Shown in pieces: positions 31,359 to 40,669 of a DNA stretch of 64,000 nucleotides (its first letter is position 1; each line of letters opens with the position of its first letter). The stretch lies in contig JAHRHA010000001.1 in the NCBI GenBank assembly GCA_020027875.1, forward strand, positions 1-64,000, in the 5' to 3' direction. The notes below the pieces were generated by a model. That model was not told the origin of the DNA, made no database searches, and saw only the letters and a list, made by a program, of their open reading frames with translations. A program made the position numbers and the translations under genes. The DNA is from Micromonosporaceae bacterium. GTDB taxonomy: Bacteria > Actinomycetota > Actinomycetes > Mycobacteriales > Micromonosporaceae.

Positions 31359-31724
31359 TCAGCGCCAGCCGACGTCGATGCGCTGACCTCGTCCGTCGAA
31401 GAAGTGCAACTGGTCGATGCGGATAGCGACGCTTATCGGGTCGCCGACGCGCAGACTCGGGTAGGGAGCCAGCCGCACCGCCACCTCGGCTCGGGCTCGG
31501 TGGTGGCGGCCGGACGGCTCGAGCATCGTCGTCCCGGCCCGTGACGGCGCAGCCATCCCGGATGATCCGGTGGGTTGGCGCTGCTGGGGCGGGAAGATCC
31601 CGAAGTCCGCTCCGTCCCCTTCATCGCCATCGCCGGGGTCGGCCCGCGGCCCGCGCCGGAAGAGAGAGGCGACGGTTCCATCGCCAAACACCTTTGACAC
31701 GTCTCTGAGCGCGACGGTCGCCAC
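31359..31724 (-). pseudogene. Internally deleted sugar ABC transporter ATPase (MsmK/UgpC type)
   Basis: The frame encodes 121 residues. It begins as a normal MsmK/UgpC-type ATPase (MATVALRDVSKVFGDGTVA) and ends as the C-terminal TOBE region of the same family (SLRVGDPISVAIRIDQLHFFDG). Walker A, the signature, Walker B and the whole nucleotide-binding core are missing; the middle is an acidic, low-complexity linker. A functional member has about 370 residues. The reading frame has survived the deletion, but the product cannot bind ATP. It is probably a decaying remnant, with no transporter partners nearby. Confidence 0.7.
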
Positions 31725-31938
31725 GCGGGTGCCTCCTGCTTGGCCGCCTGGCTGTGGCCCACATCCACAGCAGCAGTCGCCCCACTGTGGCCGTCACCCT
31801 CCGCGCCAGCAATCGGGTGAACGACGGATGTCCAGCGTTGAATGGGTCTCGCCTGGTCAGACCCGCCCTACGTCCAAGCGATGTCTCCCGCCTAGTGGGA
31901 AGTTGCCCCTGTGCACCGTTACGCTGTGTGACGTCGAC

Positions 31939-33309
31939 TCAACACTCGATCACGTTAACCGCGAGACCGCCGCGCGCGGTCTCCTTGTACTTGATCTTCA
32001 TGTCGGCGCCCGTTTCGCGCATCGTCTTGATGACCTTGTCAAGGGAGACCGTGTGTTGACCGTCACCGCGCATGGCGAGCCTGGCGGCGGTGATCGCTTT
32101 GACCGACGCGACCGCGTTGCGCTCGATGCACGGGATCTGCACCAGACCGCCGACGGGGTCGCAGGTGAGCCCGAGGTTGTGCTCCATGGCGATCTCGGCC
32201 GCGTTCTCCACCTGCGCGGGAGTGCCACCGAGCACCTCGGTCAGGCCCGCAGCGGCCATCGAGCAGGCCGAACCGACCTCGCCCTGGCAACCGACCTCGG
32301 CTCCCGAGATCGAGGCGTTCTCCTTAAACAGGACGCCGACCGCGGCCGCGGTCAGCAGGAAGCGGACGATTCCATCCAGGTCCGCACCGGGCACGAAGTC
32401 GGCGTAGTAGTGCAACACCGCCGGTACGATTCCGGCCGCACCGTTGGTCGGAGCGGTGACCACCCGCCCGCCTGATGCGTTCTCCTCGTTCACCGCCAGG
32501 GCGTAGAGCGTCACCCAGTCCATCACTCGCAGCGGATCAGTGGAGTCCACCTCTGATCGCAACATTCGGTGCAGATCCGGCGCGCGACGCTTGACCTTTA
32601 GTCCGCCCGGGAGTACGCCATCGCGTGCGCAACCCTGCCGCACGCACTCCTGCATCACCCGCCAGATGTGCGCCAACCCGTCTCGTATCTCTGCCTCGCT
32701 TCGCCAGGCCTGCTCGTTGGCGAGCACGATGTCGCTGATGCGAATACCGGCGCCCTTCGCATGTGCGAGCAACTCCACGCCGGTCCGGAATGGATACGCC
32801 ACGACGGTATCGTCGGGTTTGATGCGATCCGCGCCGGTTGCACTCTCGTCGATCACGAACCCGCCGCCGACCGAGTAGTACGTACGGACCGCCAGCTCAC
32901 CGCCGGCCGCGTCGTAGGCCGAGAAGACCATGCCGTTCGGATGGAACGGCAGGGCGCGCCGCCGATGCAGCACCAGGTCGCGGTCGACGTCAAACTCCAC
33001 CTCGTGGCTGCCGACCAGGCGCAGCCGGCCGGCGGCCCGGATCTCGGCTACCCGAGGCTCCACCTGATCGGTGTTCACGGTCTCGGGGTCCTCGCCGGCG
33101 AGGCCGAGCAGCACGGCCTTGTCGCTGCCGTGACCGTGCCCGGTCGCGCCGAGCGAACCGAAGAGCTCCGCCCGGACCCGGGCCGTCTCGGCCAGCCGGC
33201 CGTCTGCCTTGAGCCTGGTGGCGAAGATTCGGGCCGCCCGCATGGGCCCGACGGTGTGCGAACTCGACGGGCCTATCCCGACCTTGAAGAGGTCGAATGC
33301 GCTGATCAC
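31939..33309 (-). CDS. sdaA: L-serine ammonia-lyase, iron-sulfur type
   Basis: A 456-residue single-chain serine dehydratase that converts L-serine to pyruvate and ammonia. The beta-domain motif [12 protein letters not shown] (residues 11-22) and an alpha-domain with the [4Fe-4S] cysteines are present: [29 protein letters not shown]. It is the usual actinobacterial length. The start is ATG 33309 ([11 protein letters not shown]). No neighbour suggests a specific pathway, and it appears to be a stand-alone gene with its own upstream region (33310-33462). Confidence 0.93.
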   Translation of the reverse strand: MISAFDLFKVGIGPSSSHTVGPMRAARIFATRLKADGRLAETARVRAELFGSLGATGHGHGSDKAVLLGLAGEDPETVNTDQVEPRVAEIRAAGRLRLVGSHEVEFDVDRDLVLHRRRALPFHPNGMVFSAYDAAGGELAVRTYYSVGGGFVIDESATGADRIKPDDTVVAYPFRTGVELLAHAKGAGIRISDIVLANEQAWRSEAEIRDGLAHIWRVMQECVRQGCARDGVLPGGLKVKRRAPDLHRMLRSEVDSTDPLRVMDWVTLYALAVNEENASGGRVVTAPTNGAAGIVPAVLHYYADFVPGADLDGIVRFLLTAAAVGVLFKENASISGAEVGCQGEVGSACSMAAAGLTEVLGGTPAQVENAAEIAMEHNLGLTCDPVGGLVQIPCIERNAVASVKAITAARLAMRGDGQHTVSLDKVIKTMRETGADMKIKYKETARGGLAVNVIEC

Positions 33310-33462
33310 GTGGTTTCACGCTCCCTGACCGGCGAGCGTACTCCGCCCGACGTGGGTCACACTCCGTCCACCCGACGGATGGAGGACTGGACAGCGGTAC
33401 TTATCGTCGAAACTGCGCCCCGATCGGCCGACCCGCCGGGCGCTCACGAAGGGAGTCACACC

Positions 33463-33660
33463 GTGCAACCGACAACCACGCCGCGGCGGCTCACCCGGCC
33501 GCGCGACGATCGGTGGATCGCCGGCGTCTGCTCCGGCCTCGCCCGCCGGTTCGGTCTGAGCCCGGGGCTGGTTCGAGTGCTGTTCGTCCTGTCCTGCCTG
33601 CTGCCCGGGCCTCAGTTCCTGATCTACATCGTGCTCTGGGCGTTCATTCCGAGCGAGTAG
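33463..33660 (+). CDS. Small PspC-domain membrane protein
   Basis: A 65-residue protein consisting of a PspC domain: LTRPRDDRWIAGVCSGLARRFGLSP, then a hydrophobic helix and LIYIVLWAFIPSE. GTG 33463 has AGGGAG upstream. The domain occurs in envelope-stress systems, but stand-alone copies are common in Actinobacteria and no stress operon is visible. It converges on the DUF4230 gene. Confidence 0.85.
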   Translation: MQPTTTPRRLTRPRDDRWIAGVCSGLARRFGLSPGLVRVLFVLSCLLPGPQFLIYIVLWAFIPSE

Positions 33661-33662
33661 GG

Positions 33663-33694
33663 GTCACGGCTGCACGAAGTCACGGCTGTACGAA
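33663..33694. repeat. 16-bp tandem duplication at the DUF4230 gene end
   Basis: GTCACGGCTGCACGAA (33663-33678) and GTCACGGCTGTACGAA (33679-33694) are adjacent copies differing at one base. The second copy contains the stop of the DUF4230 gene (FVQP-stop). If the first stop were read through, the duplicate would give the same ending again, so it looks like a recent slippage duplication without coding effect. Confidence 0.85.
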
Positions 33695-34426
33695 GGTCAC
33701 CGTGACGCGCTCGTACCCCAGCTGGTGCAGCAGGCTCTCGAGCATCGCCTTGGTGTTCTTTTCCGCCCTTTCCCGCAACGTGCTCTGGCCAGCGGCCTCA
33801 GCGATCTTTGCCTCGGCGAGCTGATAGAGCTGCTGCTGCTTGTTCGCGTCGTTACCCACAAGATCCCCGACGCGGTTGACCAGGCCGCGCTCCTGCGCGA
33901 ACACGTAGCTGCGCTCGGTGTCCAGGCTGGGCTTCTCGAGGGTGGGCGCCGGCAGCTTGATCTCCACAGACTTCCCGTCCGGCGAGATCACGAGCGCGCC
34001 CTCGCTGAGGGTGGAGAAGTCCACGTACGCGTCGACCGACCCGACGCCGACAAAGAGCGTCCGTTCGTTGAAGATGATGTTCGGGATGAACTGCTTGTTC
34101 TCCTGCAGATCGACCAGAACCTGGAAATTGCCCTCGGCGGCGACGTAGTGACTCAGGTCCTGGATGGACTCCAGCAACACCGGCCCCGTCTTGTCGGTGG
34201 TCTGAGTCGCGAACGGGTTACGAAGGTCCGGCCAGAGGTTCACCGCCTTGAGCCCGAAAACGAGTGCCACAATCACCCCGATCGTGCCCACGAGCATCAG
34301 CAGCCGTCGCCCCCAGCGCGGCCCGGCCGGCTCCTGGACGTACACCACCGTGGGCTGACCACTCTGGGCCGGCAGTATCTCTGTGATGCCCGACAGCTCG
34401 CCCGCGGGTCCCGACTGCGTCGTCAT
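33680..34426 (-). CDS. DUF4230-domain single-pass membrane protein
   Basis: A 248-residue protein. A cytoplasmic N-terminus is followed by one hydrophobic helix (about residues 40-60) and an extracytoplasmic domain of the DUF4230 type (GNFQVLVDLQENKQFIPNIIFNERTLFVGVGSVDAYVDF). The C-terminal helical part ends in QLGYERVTVTF. ATG 34426 (MTTQSGPAG) is preceded by GGTGAGG. The family has no assigned function. A longer reading to 34513 lacks a good ribosome-binding site. Confidence 0.75.
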   Translation of the reverse strand: MTTQSGPAGELSGITEILPAQSGQPTVVYVQEPAGPRWGRRLLMLVGTIGVIVALVFGLKAVNLWPDLRNPFATQTTDKTGPVLLESIQDLSHYVAAEGNFQVLVDLQENKQFIPNIIFNERTLFVGVGSVDAYVDFSTLSEGALVISPDGKSVEIKLPAPTLEKPSLDTERSYVFAQERGLVNRVGDLVGNDANKQQQLYQLAEAKIAEAAGQSTLRERAEKNTKAMLESLLHQLGYERVTVTFVQP

Positions 34427-34647
34427 CGCGCCCTCACCTTCCACCCTCACGCTAGGAGATAACCGTACGGGCAGAGCGCAAACCTGCGGAAAGAAGGCCA
34501 GCCGACTCGACATACCGCAGAATTACCTCACATCGGGCGAACCGGTCTCACCAGGAGTGCCCGGCCTGGGATATGGTTGCCCGGCGCTGGGCTGAACCGG
34601 ACATTAGCCGTATGCGAACCAGGCGTGACGACGAGGAAGGTGGGACG

Positions 34648-35622
34648 TTGGCAAGCGCGACTCTCGCGGACCTGCGCGCTGTCACCTACAAGGCGCGGGA
34701 CTCGTGGTGGACCGTTCTGCTCGTCGACCCCGTCGCCATCCATCTGGTACGACTGGCGGCGCGCCTGCGGTGGGTCACACCCAACCGGATCACGGTCGCG
34801 GCCTTCATCCTCGGTCTGGTCGCCGCCGGTTGCTTCGCGATCGCGCAGACGCCGTGGTTGATTGCTGGCGCGCTCATCTACCACCTCGCGTTCATTCTTG
34901 ACTGCGTCGACGGCAAGCTCGCGCGCTGGCAGCACAGTGGGTCGATATTCGGCGCGTGGATGGACTTCATCTTCGACGAGCTGCGGGTGGTGGCCTGCAC
35001 GATCGCGCTCATGGGCGGGCAGTACCTGGCCACCGGACGGGCGGAGTTCCTGCTGCTCGGCGTGATTGTCGTCTTCCTCGACATGTTCCGCTATCTCAAC
35101 GGCTCCCACATGAACCATGTTCGGTCGCAGATGCGTGCGCAGCTAGCCGGTGCACTAGACGGCGCCCAACAGGGCGGCCAGCGGGGTGGCCAGGACATCG
35201 CCTTCCTCGACGAGGTCGTGCGGGAGCTTCCCGCGGGCGCGGCGTCGCCGGCCGACGTGGCGGACGTGGACGCGCAGGACCTACCCGTGTTCGATATCCA
35301 TCACTCATTCCGCAGCCGGTTCCCAGCGGCTGTCCGCGCCCGCAACTGGTTGCAGCGGCATCGCATCCGGCCGCATCTTTTCAGCGGGATTGAGTTCCAG
35401 ATGGCCGTCTTCATCGTCGGCCCCCTCACCGGCGCCATCCTCGGTGTGACTGTCGTGTCGTGTGCGTTGACGGCGGCGTTCGAGCTGGCCTTCATCTACC
35501 GTTTCTGGCTCTCCACAAGGGACTTCCGGCAGGCTCTCCAGGTGGCGCAGACCACCCCGACGGCCGCGGATGTGCCGGGCCAGCGTCTGGCCCGCTCGGC
35601 CGGCACCACAGAGCCAGCCTGA
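34648..35622 (+). CDS. CDP-alcohol phosphatidyltransferase-family enzyme
   Basis: A 324-residue membrane enzyme. The CDP-alcohol signature is present as DCVDGKLARWQHSG...WMDFIFDE, satisfying DG-x2-AR-x8-G-x3-D-x3-D. It should transfer a phosphoalcohol from a CDP-alcohol in phospholipid or phosphoinositide synthesis. A hydrophilic segment (about residues 165-230) separates the conserved N-terminal catalytic part from further C-terminal helices. TTG 34648 is preceded by GAGGAAGG (34632-34639); ATG 34612 is an alternative. The acceptor is not predictable. Confidence 0.8.
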   Translation: MASATLADLRAVTYKARDSWWTVLLVDPVAIHLVRLAARLRWVTPNRITVAAFILGLVAAGCFAIAQTPWLIAGALIYHLAFILDCVDGKLARWQHSGSIFGAWMDFIFDELRVVACTIALMGGQYLATGRAEFLLLGVIVVFLDMFRYLNGSHMNHVRSQMRAQLAGALDGAQQGGQRGGQDIAFLDEVVRELPAGAASPADVADVDAQDLPVFDIHHSFRSRFPAAVRARNWLQRHRIRPHLFSGIEFQMAVFIVGPLTGAILGVTVVSCALTAAFELAFIYRFWLSTRDFRQALQVAQTTPTAADVPGQRLARSAGTTEPA

Positions 35623-35642
35623 TCACCAAGCAGTAGCCCTGA

Positions 35643-37685
35643 TCACGGGAACAGCAGCCAGGCCCCATCCGCGTCGACGTGGATGCGGGGACGCACCGGC
35701 ACCGACAGGGTGCGTCCGCCGCTCGCGGTGATCGCCTCGTCGATGGTGTCGAACGAGCTGAGCTCGCGCAGCGTGTGCATGGTCGGCGGAAGCATCGGCA
35801 GCCTCGCCGCGTCCGCGGGACTGACCCAGACCGTGTGGTCGGCCTCTCCGCCCACGTCGCGGGTGCGTTGATCGGTGGGAAGTCGGGCCAGGAAGAAGAA
35901 GGTGTCGAACCTGCGTGGCTCGAACTCGGGCGTGAGCCAGCGTGCCCACGCGGCAAGTAGATCCGACCGGACGACCAGGCCCCGGGACGCCAGCAGGTCC
36001 GCCAGCGCGACCTCGCGGGCGAGCAGCGCCACCCGCGCGGCCTCCCACTCCTCGCCCGAGACGTCGCCGGCAACGGTGGACTCGTCCGGGCCCGCCAGCA
36101 GGACGCCGCACTCCTCGAAGACCTCGCGCACCGCCGCACAGACCACGGCCCGCGCGTCCGCCTCGGCCAACCCCAGTCGCGTACCCCAGGCGGCCGCCGA
36201 GGGCCCGGCCCAACCAACGTCGGCCGCCGCGTCGCGGGCGTCGACCGAGCCGCCGGGAAAGGCGTACATGTTCGGAGCGAAGGCCATGGTGGACGCCCGC
36301 CGCTGTGCGTAAACCTCGAAGCCCGACCCGGAGGACGACCCAGAGGACGGTCGCATCAGGATGACCGTGGCGGCGCTTCGCGGCACCGCCGGCGTGGCCG
36401 CCGACTCGGCGAAGCGATGTGCGTGCTCGGCGAGCCAGGCCGGGGCTGGCACTCGACCGCCGCCCTCATCAATCGCCGAGTTACGTTGGTTGCCTTCGGC
36501 TGGCGGCTCAGTCACTGAGTCACGTTGGTTGCCTTCGGCTGGCGCCTCAGTCACTGAGTCACGTTGGTTGCCTTCGGCTGGCGCCTCCCGGCATGCGTCG
36601 ACGATGACCCGCGGCGCCGACGCCCCGAGCGGATGGCCGATCGCGATCGCCCCGCCGTGCGGGTTGACCTTCTCCCGGTCGAGCTCGGGAAACGACTGCA
36701 GGCAGGACAGCACCATCGCGGCGAACGCCTCGTTGATCTCCCACACAGCGATGTCCGATGTGCTGAGTCCGGCCTTGGCCAGCACCTTGCGAATCGCCGG
36801 CACCGGCGCCACCGAGAACAGCTGCGGCTCCACGGCCACCGTCACGCTCGCGACGACGCGACCCAGCACCTGCGTGCCCAGATTCTGCGCCGCTCTCGTG
36901 GAGCCGACCAGGACGGCAATCGCCCCGTCATTGAGCGGAGAGGAGTTGCCCGCCGTGACCGTGCCGTCTGCGGTGAACGCCGGCTTGAGCTGGCCGAGCT
37001 TCGCCGCCGTCGTGTCGGCCCGGACTGACTCGTCGCGCTTCACCGCTCCGGTCGGCCCATCCACCGGAACAACGTAGTCGTCGTGCCTGCCGGCGTCCCA
37101 CGCCGTCGAGGCCCGCTCGTGCGAACGCAGCGCCCACTCGTCCTGCTCCTCGCGGCCGATCCCCAGGTCACGCGCGACCGCCTCGGCGCACGCCCCGAGA
37201 CTCGCCGTCCACTCCGCGGAGAACTTGGGGTTCACCATCCGCCAGCCGACCTGGGTGTGCCACAGCTTCGCCTCGGTCGGAAACGGCACGTCGGGTTTGG
37301 GCAGGACAAACGGGGCTCGGCTCATGCTCTCGACGCCCCCGGCGACCACGAGATCGGCATCTCCGGCGGCGACCGCCCGGGCCGCCTGGGTCATGGCCTC
37401 GCCGCCCGAGGCGCAGAGGCGGTTGATGGTGACCCCGGGCACGCTCGGGGGCAGGCCCGCGAGCAGCGCCGCCATCCGCGCCACGTTGCGGTTGTCCTCG
37501 CCCGCGCCATTGGCATCGCCAAGGATGACGTCATCAACCCGGTCCGGGTCGGCGAGGCCTGGGTGCCTGCGCAGCAGTTCGGCGATCGGCAGGGCAGCGA
37601 GGTCGTCGGTACGGATGCCGGCCAGCCCGCCCCGGTGCCGGCCGAAGGGGGTCCTGACCGCCTCGAGGAGGTACGCGTCCACCAC
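35643..37685 (-). CDS. Thiolase-NUDIX hydrolase fusion, thiolase C-terminus missing
   Basis: A single 680-residue frame. Residues 1-366 are a thiolase with the nucleophilic Cys in NRLCASGGEAM and the HGGAIAIGHPLGAS motif, but the normal last ~35 residues with the CxG catalytic Cys are absent. A linker of 13-residue repeats (PAEGNQRDSVTEA, coded by 36484-36587) follows. Residues from about 410 form a NUDIX domain with AFPGGS and REVFEECGVL (the Nudix box, with an insertion after GG). The NUDIX half may be active, but thiolase activity is doubtful. The start is GTG 37685 or 37682. It probably arose by deletion joining two neighbouring genes (inference). Confidence 0.8.
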   Translation of the reverse strand: MVDAYLLEAVRTPFGRHRGGLAGIRTDDLAALPIAELLRRHPGLADPDRVDDVILGDANGAGEDNRNVARMAALLAGLPPSVPGVTINRLCASGGEAMTQAARAVAAGDADLVVAGGVESMSRAPFVLPKPDVPFPTEAKLWHTQVGWRMVNPKFSAEWTASLGACAEAVARDLGIGREEQDEWALRSHERASTAWDAGRHDDYVVPVDGPTGAVKRDESVRADTTAAKLGQLKPAFTADGTVTAGNSSPLNDGAIAVLVGSTRAAQNLGTQVLGRVVASVTVAVEPQLFSVAPVPAIRKVLAKAGLSTSDIAVWEINEAFAAMVLSCLQSFPELDREKVNPHGGAIAIGHPLGASAPRVIVDACREAPAEGNQRDSVTEAPAEGNQRDSVTEPPAEGNQRNSAIDEGGGRVPAPAWLAEHAHRFAESAATPAVPRSAATVILMRPSSGSSSGSGFEVYAQRRASTMAFAPNMYAFPGGSVDARDAAADVGWAGPSAAAWGTRLGLAEADARAVVCAAVREVFEECGVLLAGPDESTVAGDVSGEEWEAARVALLAREVALADLLASRGLVVRSDLLAAWARWLTPEFEPRRFDTFFFLARLPTDQRTRDVGGEADHTVWVSPADAARLPMLPPTMHTLRELSSFDTIDEAITASGGRTLSVPVRPRIHVDADGAWLLFP
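36484..36587. repeat. 39-bp coding tandem repeat in the fusion linker
   Basis: Two full 39-bp copies (36484-36522, 36523-36561) and a 26-bp partial copy (36562-36587) are arranged head to tail. Because 39 is a multiple of three, copy number can change without breaking the frame. On the minus strand each encodes the 13-residue unit PAEGNQRDSVTEA or a variant. The copies are nearly identical, so the expansion is recent. Confidence 0.92.
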
Positions 37686-37744
37686 CCGACCATAGACGAG
37701 TACGGTCTGAGAACCCGACCTGCCGGGGTAGTCGAAGGAGGACG

Positions 37745-38725
37745 ATGGCTCCCGTTGCCCCTATCCGCTGGGGGATCCTCGCCACCGGCGGCATCGCGAC
37801 CCAGTTCACCGAGGACCTCGCGCTGCTCCCGGACGCGCAGGTCACCGCCGTCGGCTCGCGGTCGCTGGCGGCGGCCCAGGCCTTCGCCGACGCCCACTCG
37901 ATCGCCCACGCCCACGGCTCGTGGCAGGCCCTCGCGGACGATCCAGACGTGGACGTCATCTACGTGGCTACTCCGCACAATGCGCATCACGCCGCCGCGA
38001 CCGTGTGCCTCGAGGCGGGTAAGGCCGTGCTGTGTGAGAAGCCGTTCACACTCGACCTCCCCACCTCGGAGGACCTCGTCGCCACCGCCCGCGCCAAGGG
38101 CCTCTTCCTGATGGAGGCCATGTGGATGCGAGCGAACCCCGCCATCCGGCGTATCGCCGAACTGGTGGCCGAAGGGGCCATCGGCGACGTGACTCATATC
38201 TACGGCGACTTCGGTATCCAAGGGCCCTTCGAACCCAGCCACCGGCTGAGGGCACCGGAGCTCGGCGGGGGTGCGTTGCTTGATCTTGGCGTGTACCCGG
38301 TCACCTTCGCCCACCTCTTTCTGGGCACTCCAGAGTCGGTCGTCGCCCGGGCTTCGCTGACACCCGAGGGCACGGACCAGAACACCGCGCTGATCCTGGG
38401 CTACGCCAGCGGGGCCCTAGCGACGCTGCACTGCGGCATCCTCGGCGAGACCGGCCAGCGGGCGACCGTCACGGGCACCCTCGGTCGCATCGACTTGCCC
38501 CGCCACTTCTACCGTCCCAACCGGTTCACCCTCGTGCGCGGCGGAGAGGCCGAGGAGATCGAGATGCCGCTTCGGGGCAACGGCATGGGGTACGAGGCGG
38601 AGGAGGTCATGCGGTGTCTGCGTGCGGGTCTGACTGAAAGCCCGCTCGTCCCGCTGACGGCGACGCTCGAGATCATGGGCACTCTCGACACCGCCCGTGC
38701 CCAGATCGGCGTCACGTACCCCTGA
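37745..38725 (+). CDS. Gfo/Idh/MocA-family NAD(P)-dependent oxidoreductase
   Basis: A 326-residue two-domain oxidoreductase. The Rossmann start IRWGILATGGIATQF, the DPDVDVIYVATPHNAH segment and the conserved KAVLCEKPFTLD motif are all present. Members oxidise sugars, inositols, dihydrodiols or other polyols. ATG 37745 has GGAGG 3 bp upstream. It is divergent from the thiolase-NUDIX gene with a 59-bp gap. Substrate unknown. Confidence 0.9.
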   Translation: MAPVAPIRWGILATGGIATQFTEDLALLPDAQVTAVGSRSLAAAQAFADAHSIAHAHGSWQALADDPDVDVIYVATPHNAHHAAATVCLEAGKAVLCEKPFTLDLPTSEDLVATARAKGLFLMEAMWMRANPAIRRIAELVAEGAIGDVTHIYGDFGIQGPFEPSHRLRAPELGGGALLDLGVYPVTFAHLFLGTPESVVARASLTPEGTDQNTALILGYASGALATLHCGILGETGQRATVTGTLGRIDLPRHFYRPNRFTLVRGGEAEEIEMPLRGNGMGYEAEEVMRCLRAGLTESPLVPLTATLEIMGTLDTARAQIGVTYP

Positions 38726-38731
38726 CCAACC

Positions 38732-39919
38732 TTAGAAGAGCGGTCGCACCAGGATGTACGCGACGACGGCGATCGCGGCGGCGCCCGGGAACGTGAGAAT
38801 CCATGCGAGCAGGATGTTGCCCGCAACCCCCCACCGCACGGCGGAGAGCTTCTTCGTCGCGCCCACGCCCATGATTGCCGAGGTGATCGTGTGGGTGGTC
38901 GAGATGGGCGCGCCGAGCACCAGCGCGTTGTAGTAGAGGACCGAACTGGCCACGGTCTCGGCGGCGAAGCCTTCCGGCGGGCCTAGGTGGATGATCCGAC
39001 GCCCGAGGGTACGGATGACGCGCCAGCCACCGGCGTAGGTGCCCACTGCGAGCACGGTGGCCGACGTGTAGTACACCCACTCGGGAATCTCGGTCGTGCT
39101 GTCCTGAATGCCGCCTGTGTAGAGGGCGAGCACCACGATGCCCATGGTCTTCGCCGCGTCCTGCATGCCGTGGCCCACGGCCATGGCGGTGGCGGAGAAG
39201 GCCTGCGCCCAGCGGAAGAAGCGGTTGAGCGGACCAGGTTGGACGATGTGGTGCAGCCTCTCGCGGACCCTCGAGCCGAAGCCACGCCTGAGCGCGGGCA
39301 TGGTCGCGACGCCCGGCGCCGGGGAGATCGGCTCCGCTGGCCCGGCCGGACCCGCGCCGACCCCGACGGCGACGGGCACCCTCGCCTCGACCGCGACCGG
39401 CATGGGCGGGCGCGCGAGGACCGCCAGCCCCTTGATCGCCCACAACAGTAGGAACATCACCAACGCGCCGAGGATGAAGCCGACCAACGGCGAAACCACC
39501 ATCGGGACCAACACCTTCTGGCCGATGTTGGCCCACTGCACCTGCCCACCGGCGGCGAAGAGCGTGGCGCCGACGAGCCCCCCAAACAGGGCGTGCGACG
39601 ACGACGACGGTATGCCGAAATACCAGGTCAGCAGGTTCCACGCGATGGCACCCAGCACACCGGCGAAGACGACGCCGAGGCTCGCCAGGCCGGTCGGCAG
39701 GGTCACCAGCCCCCCACCCACGGTCGTGGCCACCTTCGCACCGAAATGCGCACCGATGAAGTTGCCGATCGCCGCGATGAGCAGGGCGGCGCGAGGGGTC
39801 AGCGCTCGGGTCGAGACCGATGTCGCGATCGCGTTCGCGGCGTCGTGGAAGCCGTTGGTGTAGTCGAACACCATCGCGACCACGATGACCGCGATGACGG
39901 CGATGAGCTCAGCCGACAT
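38732..39919 (-). CDS. pit: Pit-type inorganic phosphate transporter
   Basis: A 395-residue PHO-4 family permease. The paired signature regions are visible as VFDYTNGFHDAANAIATSV near the N-terminus and AVGHGMQDAAKTMGI in the second half. About ten membrane helices surround a central hydrophilic loop (about 180-215). It imports metal-phosphate complexes with protons. It starts 3 bp after the DUF47 gene, forming the standard DUF47-Pit pair. Confidence 0.92.
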   Translation of the reverse strand: MSAELIAVIAVIVVAMVFDYTNGFHDAANAIATSVSTRALTPRAALLIAAIGNFIGAHFGAKVATTVGGGLVTLPTGLASLGVVFAGVLGAIAWNLLTWYFGIPSSSSHALFGGLVGATLFAAGGQVQWANIGQKVLVPMVVSPLVGFILGALVMFLLLWAIKGLAVLARPPMPVAVEARVPVAVGVGAGPAGPAEPISPAPGVATMPALRRGFGSRVRERLHHIVQPGPLNRFFRWAQAFSATAMAVGHGMQDAAKTMGIVVLALYTGGIQDSTTEIPEWVYYTSATVLAVGTYAGGWRVIRTLGRRIIHLGPPEGFAAETVASSVLYYNALVLGAPISTTHTITSAIMGVGATKKLSAVRWGVAGNILLAWILTFPGAAAIAVVAYILVRPLF

Positions 39920-39922
39920 GGA

Positions 39923-40549
39923 TCAGGACTCCTTGACCGAGATCTGCTCGATCGTGTTCGCCACGTGCTCGAAGGCGTCGCAGGCGGCCTCGAGTTCGTC
40001 GGCAACCTCCTTCATCTTGAGCACGTTCAACGGGTCGTACTCGCCGGAGAAGAGCCGCACAAGCAGCATCCGGTAGGCCCTGTCCCCGTCGTTCTCGAGC
40101 CGATTGCACTCAACCCAGTACTCCTTGAGGTCCTTCATGGTCTTGAGCCGGGGCATCGCGTCGGAGGTGAGCTTCGCTTGCCGGTCGAGCACCGCGACCA
40201 GTTCGTGCATCTCCCGCGGCAGTGCTGGCAGCTTGGTCAGCCCGTAGAGATAGACCAGGTTGCCGGCAGCCTCGATGTGGTCTATCACGTCGTCCAGGTT
40301 TGAGGCGAGACGGTAGATATCCTCGCGGTCGAACGGCGTGATGAAGGTAGAGTTGATCTTGCTGTACACCTCGTGGGTTATCTTGTCGCTGTCGTGCTCG
40401 ACGTCACCGAGCCGCTCAGAGATCGACTGAATGTCCGCCCCAGGGAGCGCCAGTTCGGACAACAACTCGGTGCCGCGCACCAGGTTGTCGGCGGCCCGGG
40501 TGAAGAACTCGTAGAAGGAGTCGTCGCTGGGTCGGAACTTGAATCGCAC
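39923..40549 (-). CDS. DUF47/PhoU-like phosphate transport accessory protein
   Basis: A 208-residue all-helical protein of the DUF47 family: MRFKFRPSDDSFYEFFTRAAD, then GDVEHDSDKITHEVYSKINSTFITPFDREDIYRLASNLDDVIDH. The acidic E-x-x-x-D motifs bind metals in related PhoU proteins. DUF47 proteins accompany Pit transporters and modulate low-affinity phosphate uptake. The start is ATG 40549. A PHO-box-like repeat lies 120-153 bp upstream. Confidence 0.93.
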   Translation of the reverse strand: MRFKFRPSDDSFYEFFTRAADNLVRGTELLSELALPGADIQSISERLGDVEHDSDKITHEVYSKINSTFITPFDREDIYRLASNLDDVIDHIEAAGNLVYLYGLTKLPALPREMHELVAVLDRQAKLTSDAMPRLKTMKDLKEYWVECNRLENDGDRAYRMLLVRLFSGEYDPLNVLKMKEVADELEAACDAFEHVANTIEQISVKES

Positions 40550-40669
40550 GACAATGCCTCACTGGAGGAGTGGCCTGATGATCTTGTCAGCGCGCACGCG
40601 CCCGCGCCGCTGGGAATGCTAGGCGCCCGTGAACAAGACCCACACAGCGAGGCACGTTAAGACGGGTGC

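Noticed and set aside
36484-36587. Possible CRISPR-like repeat array
   Set aside because: The copies are directly adjacent without spacers, keep a coding frame and lie in a protein linker.
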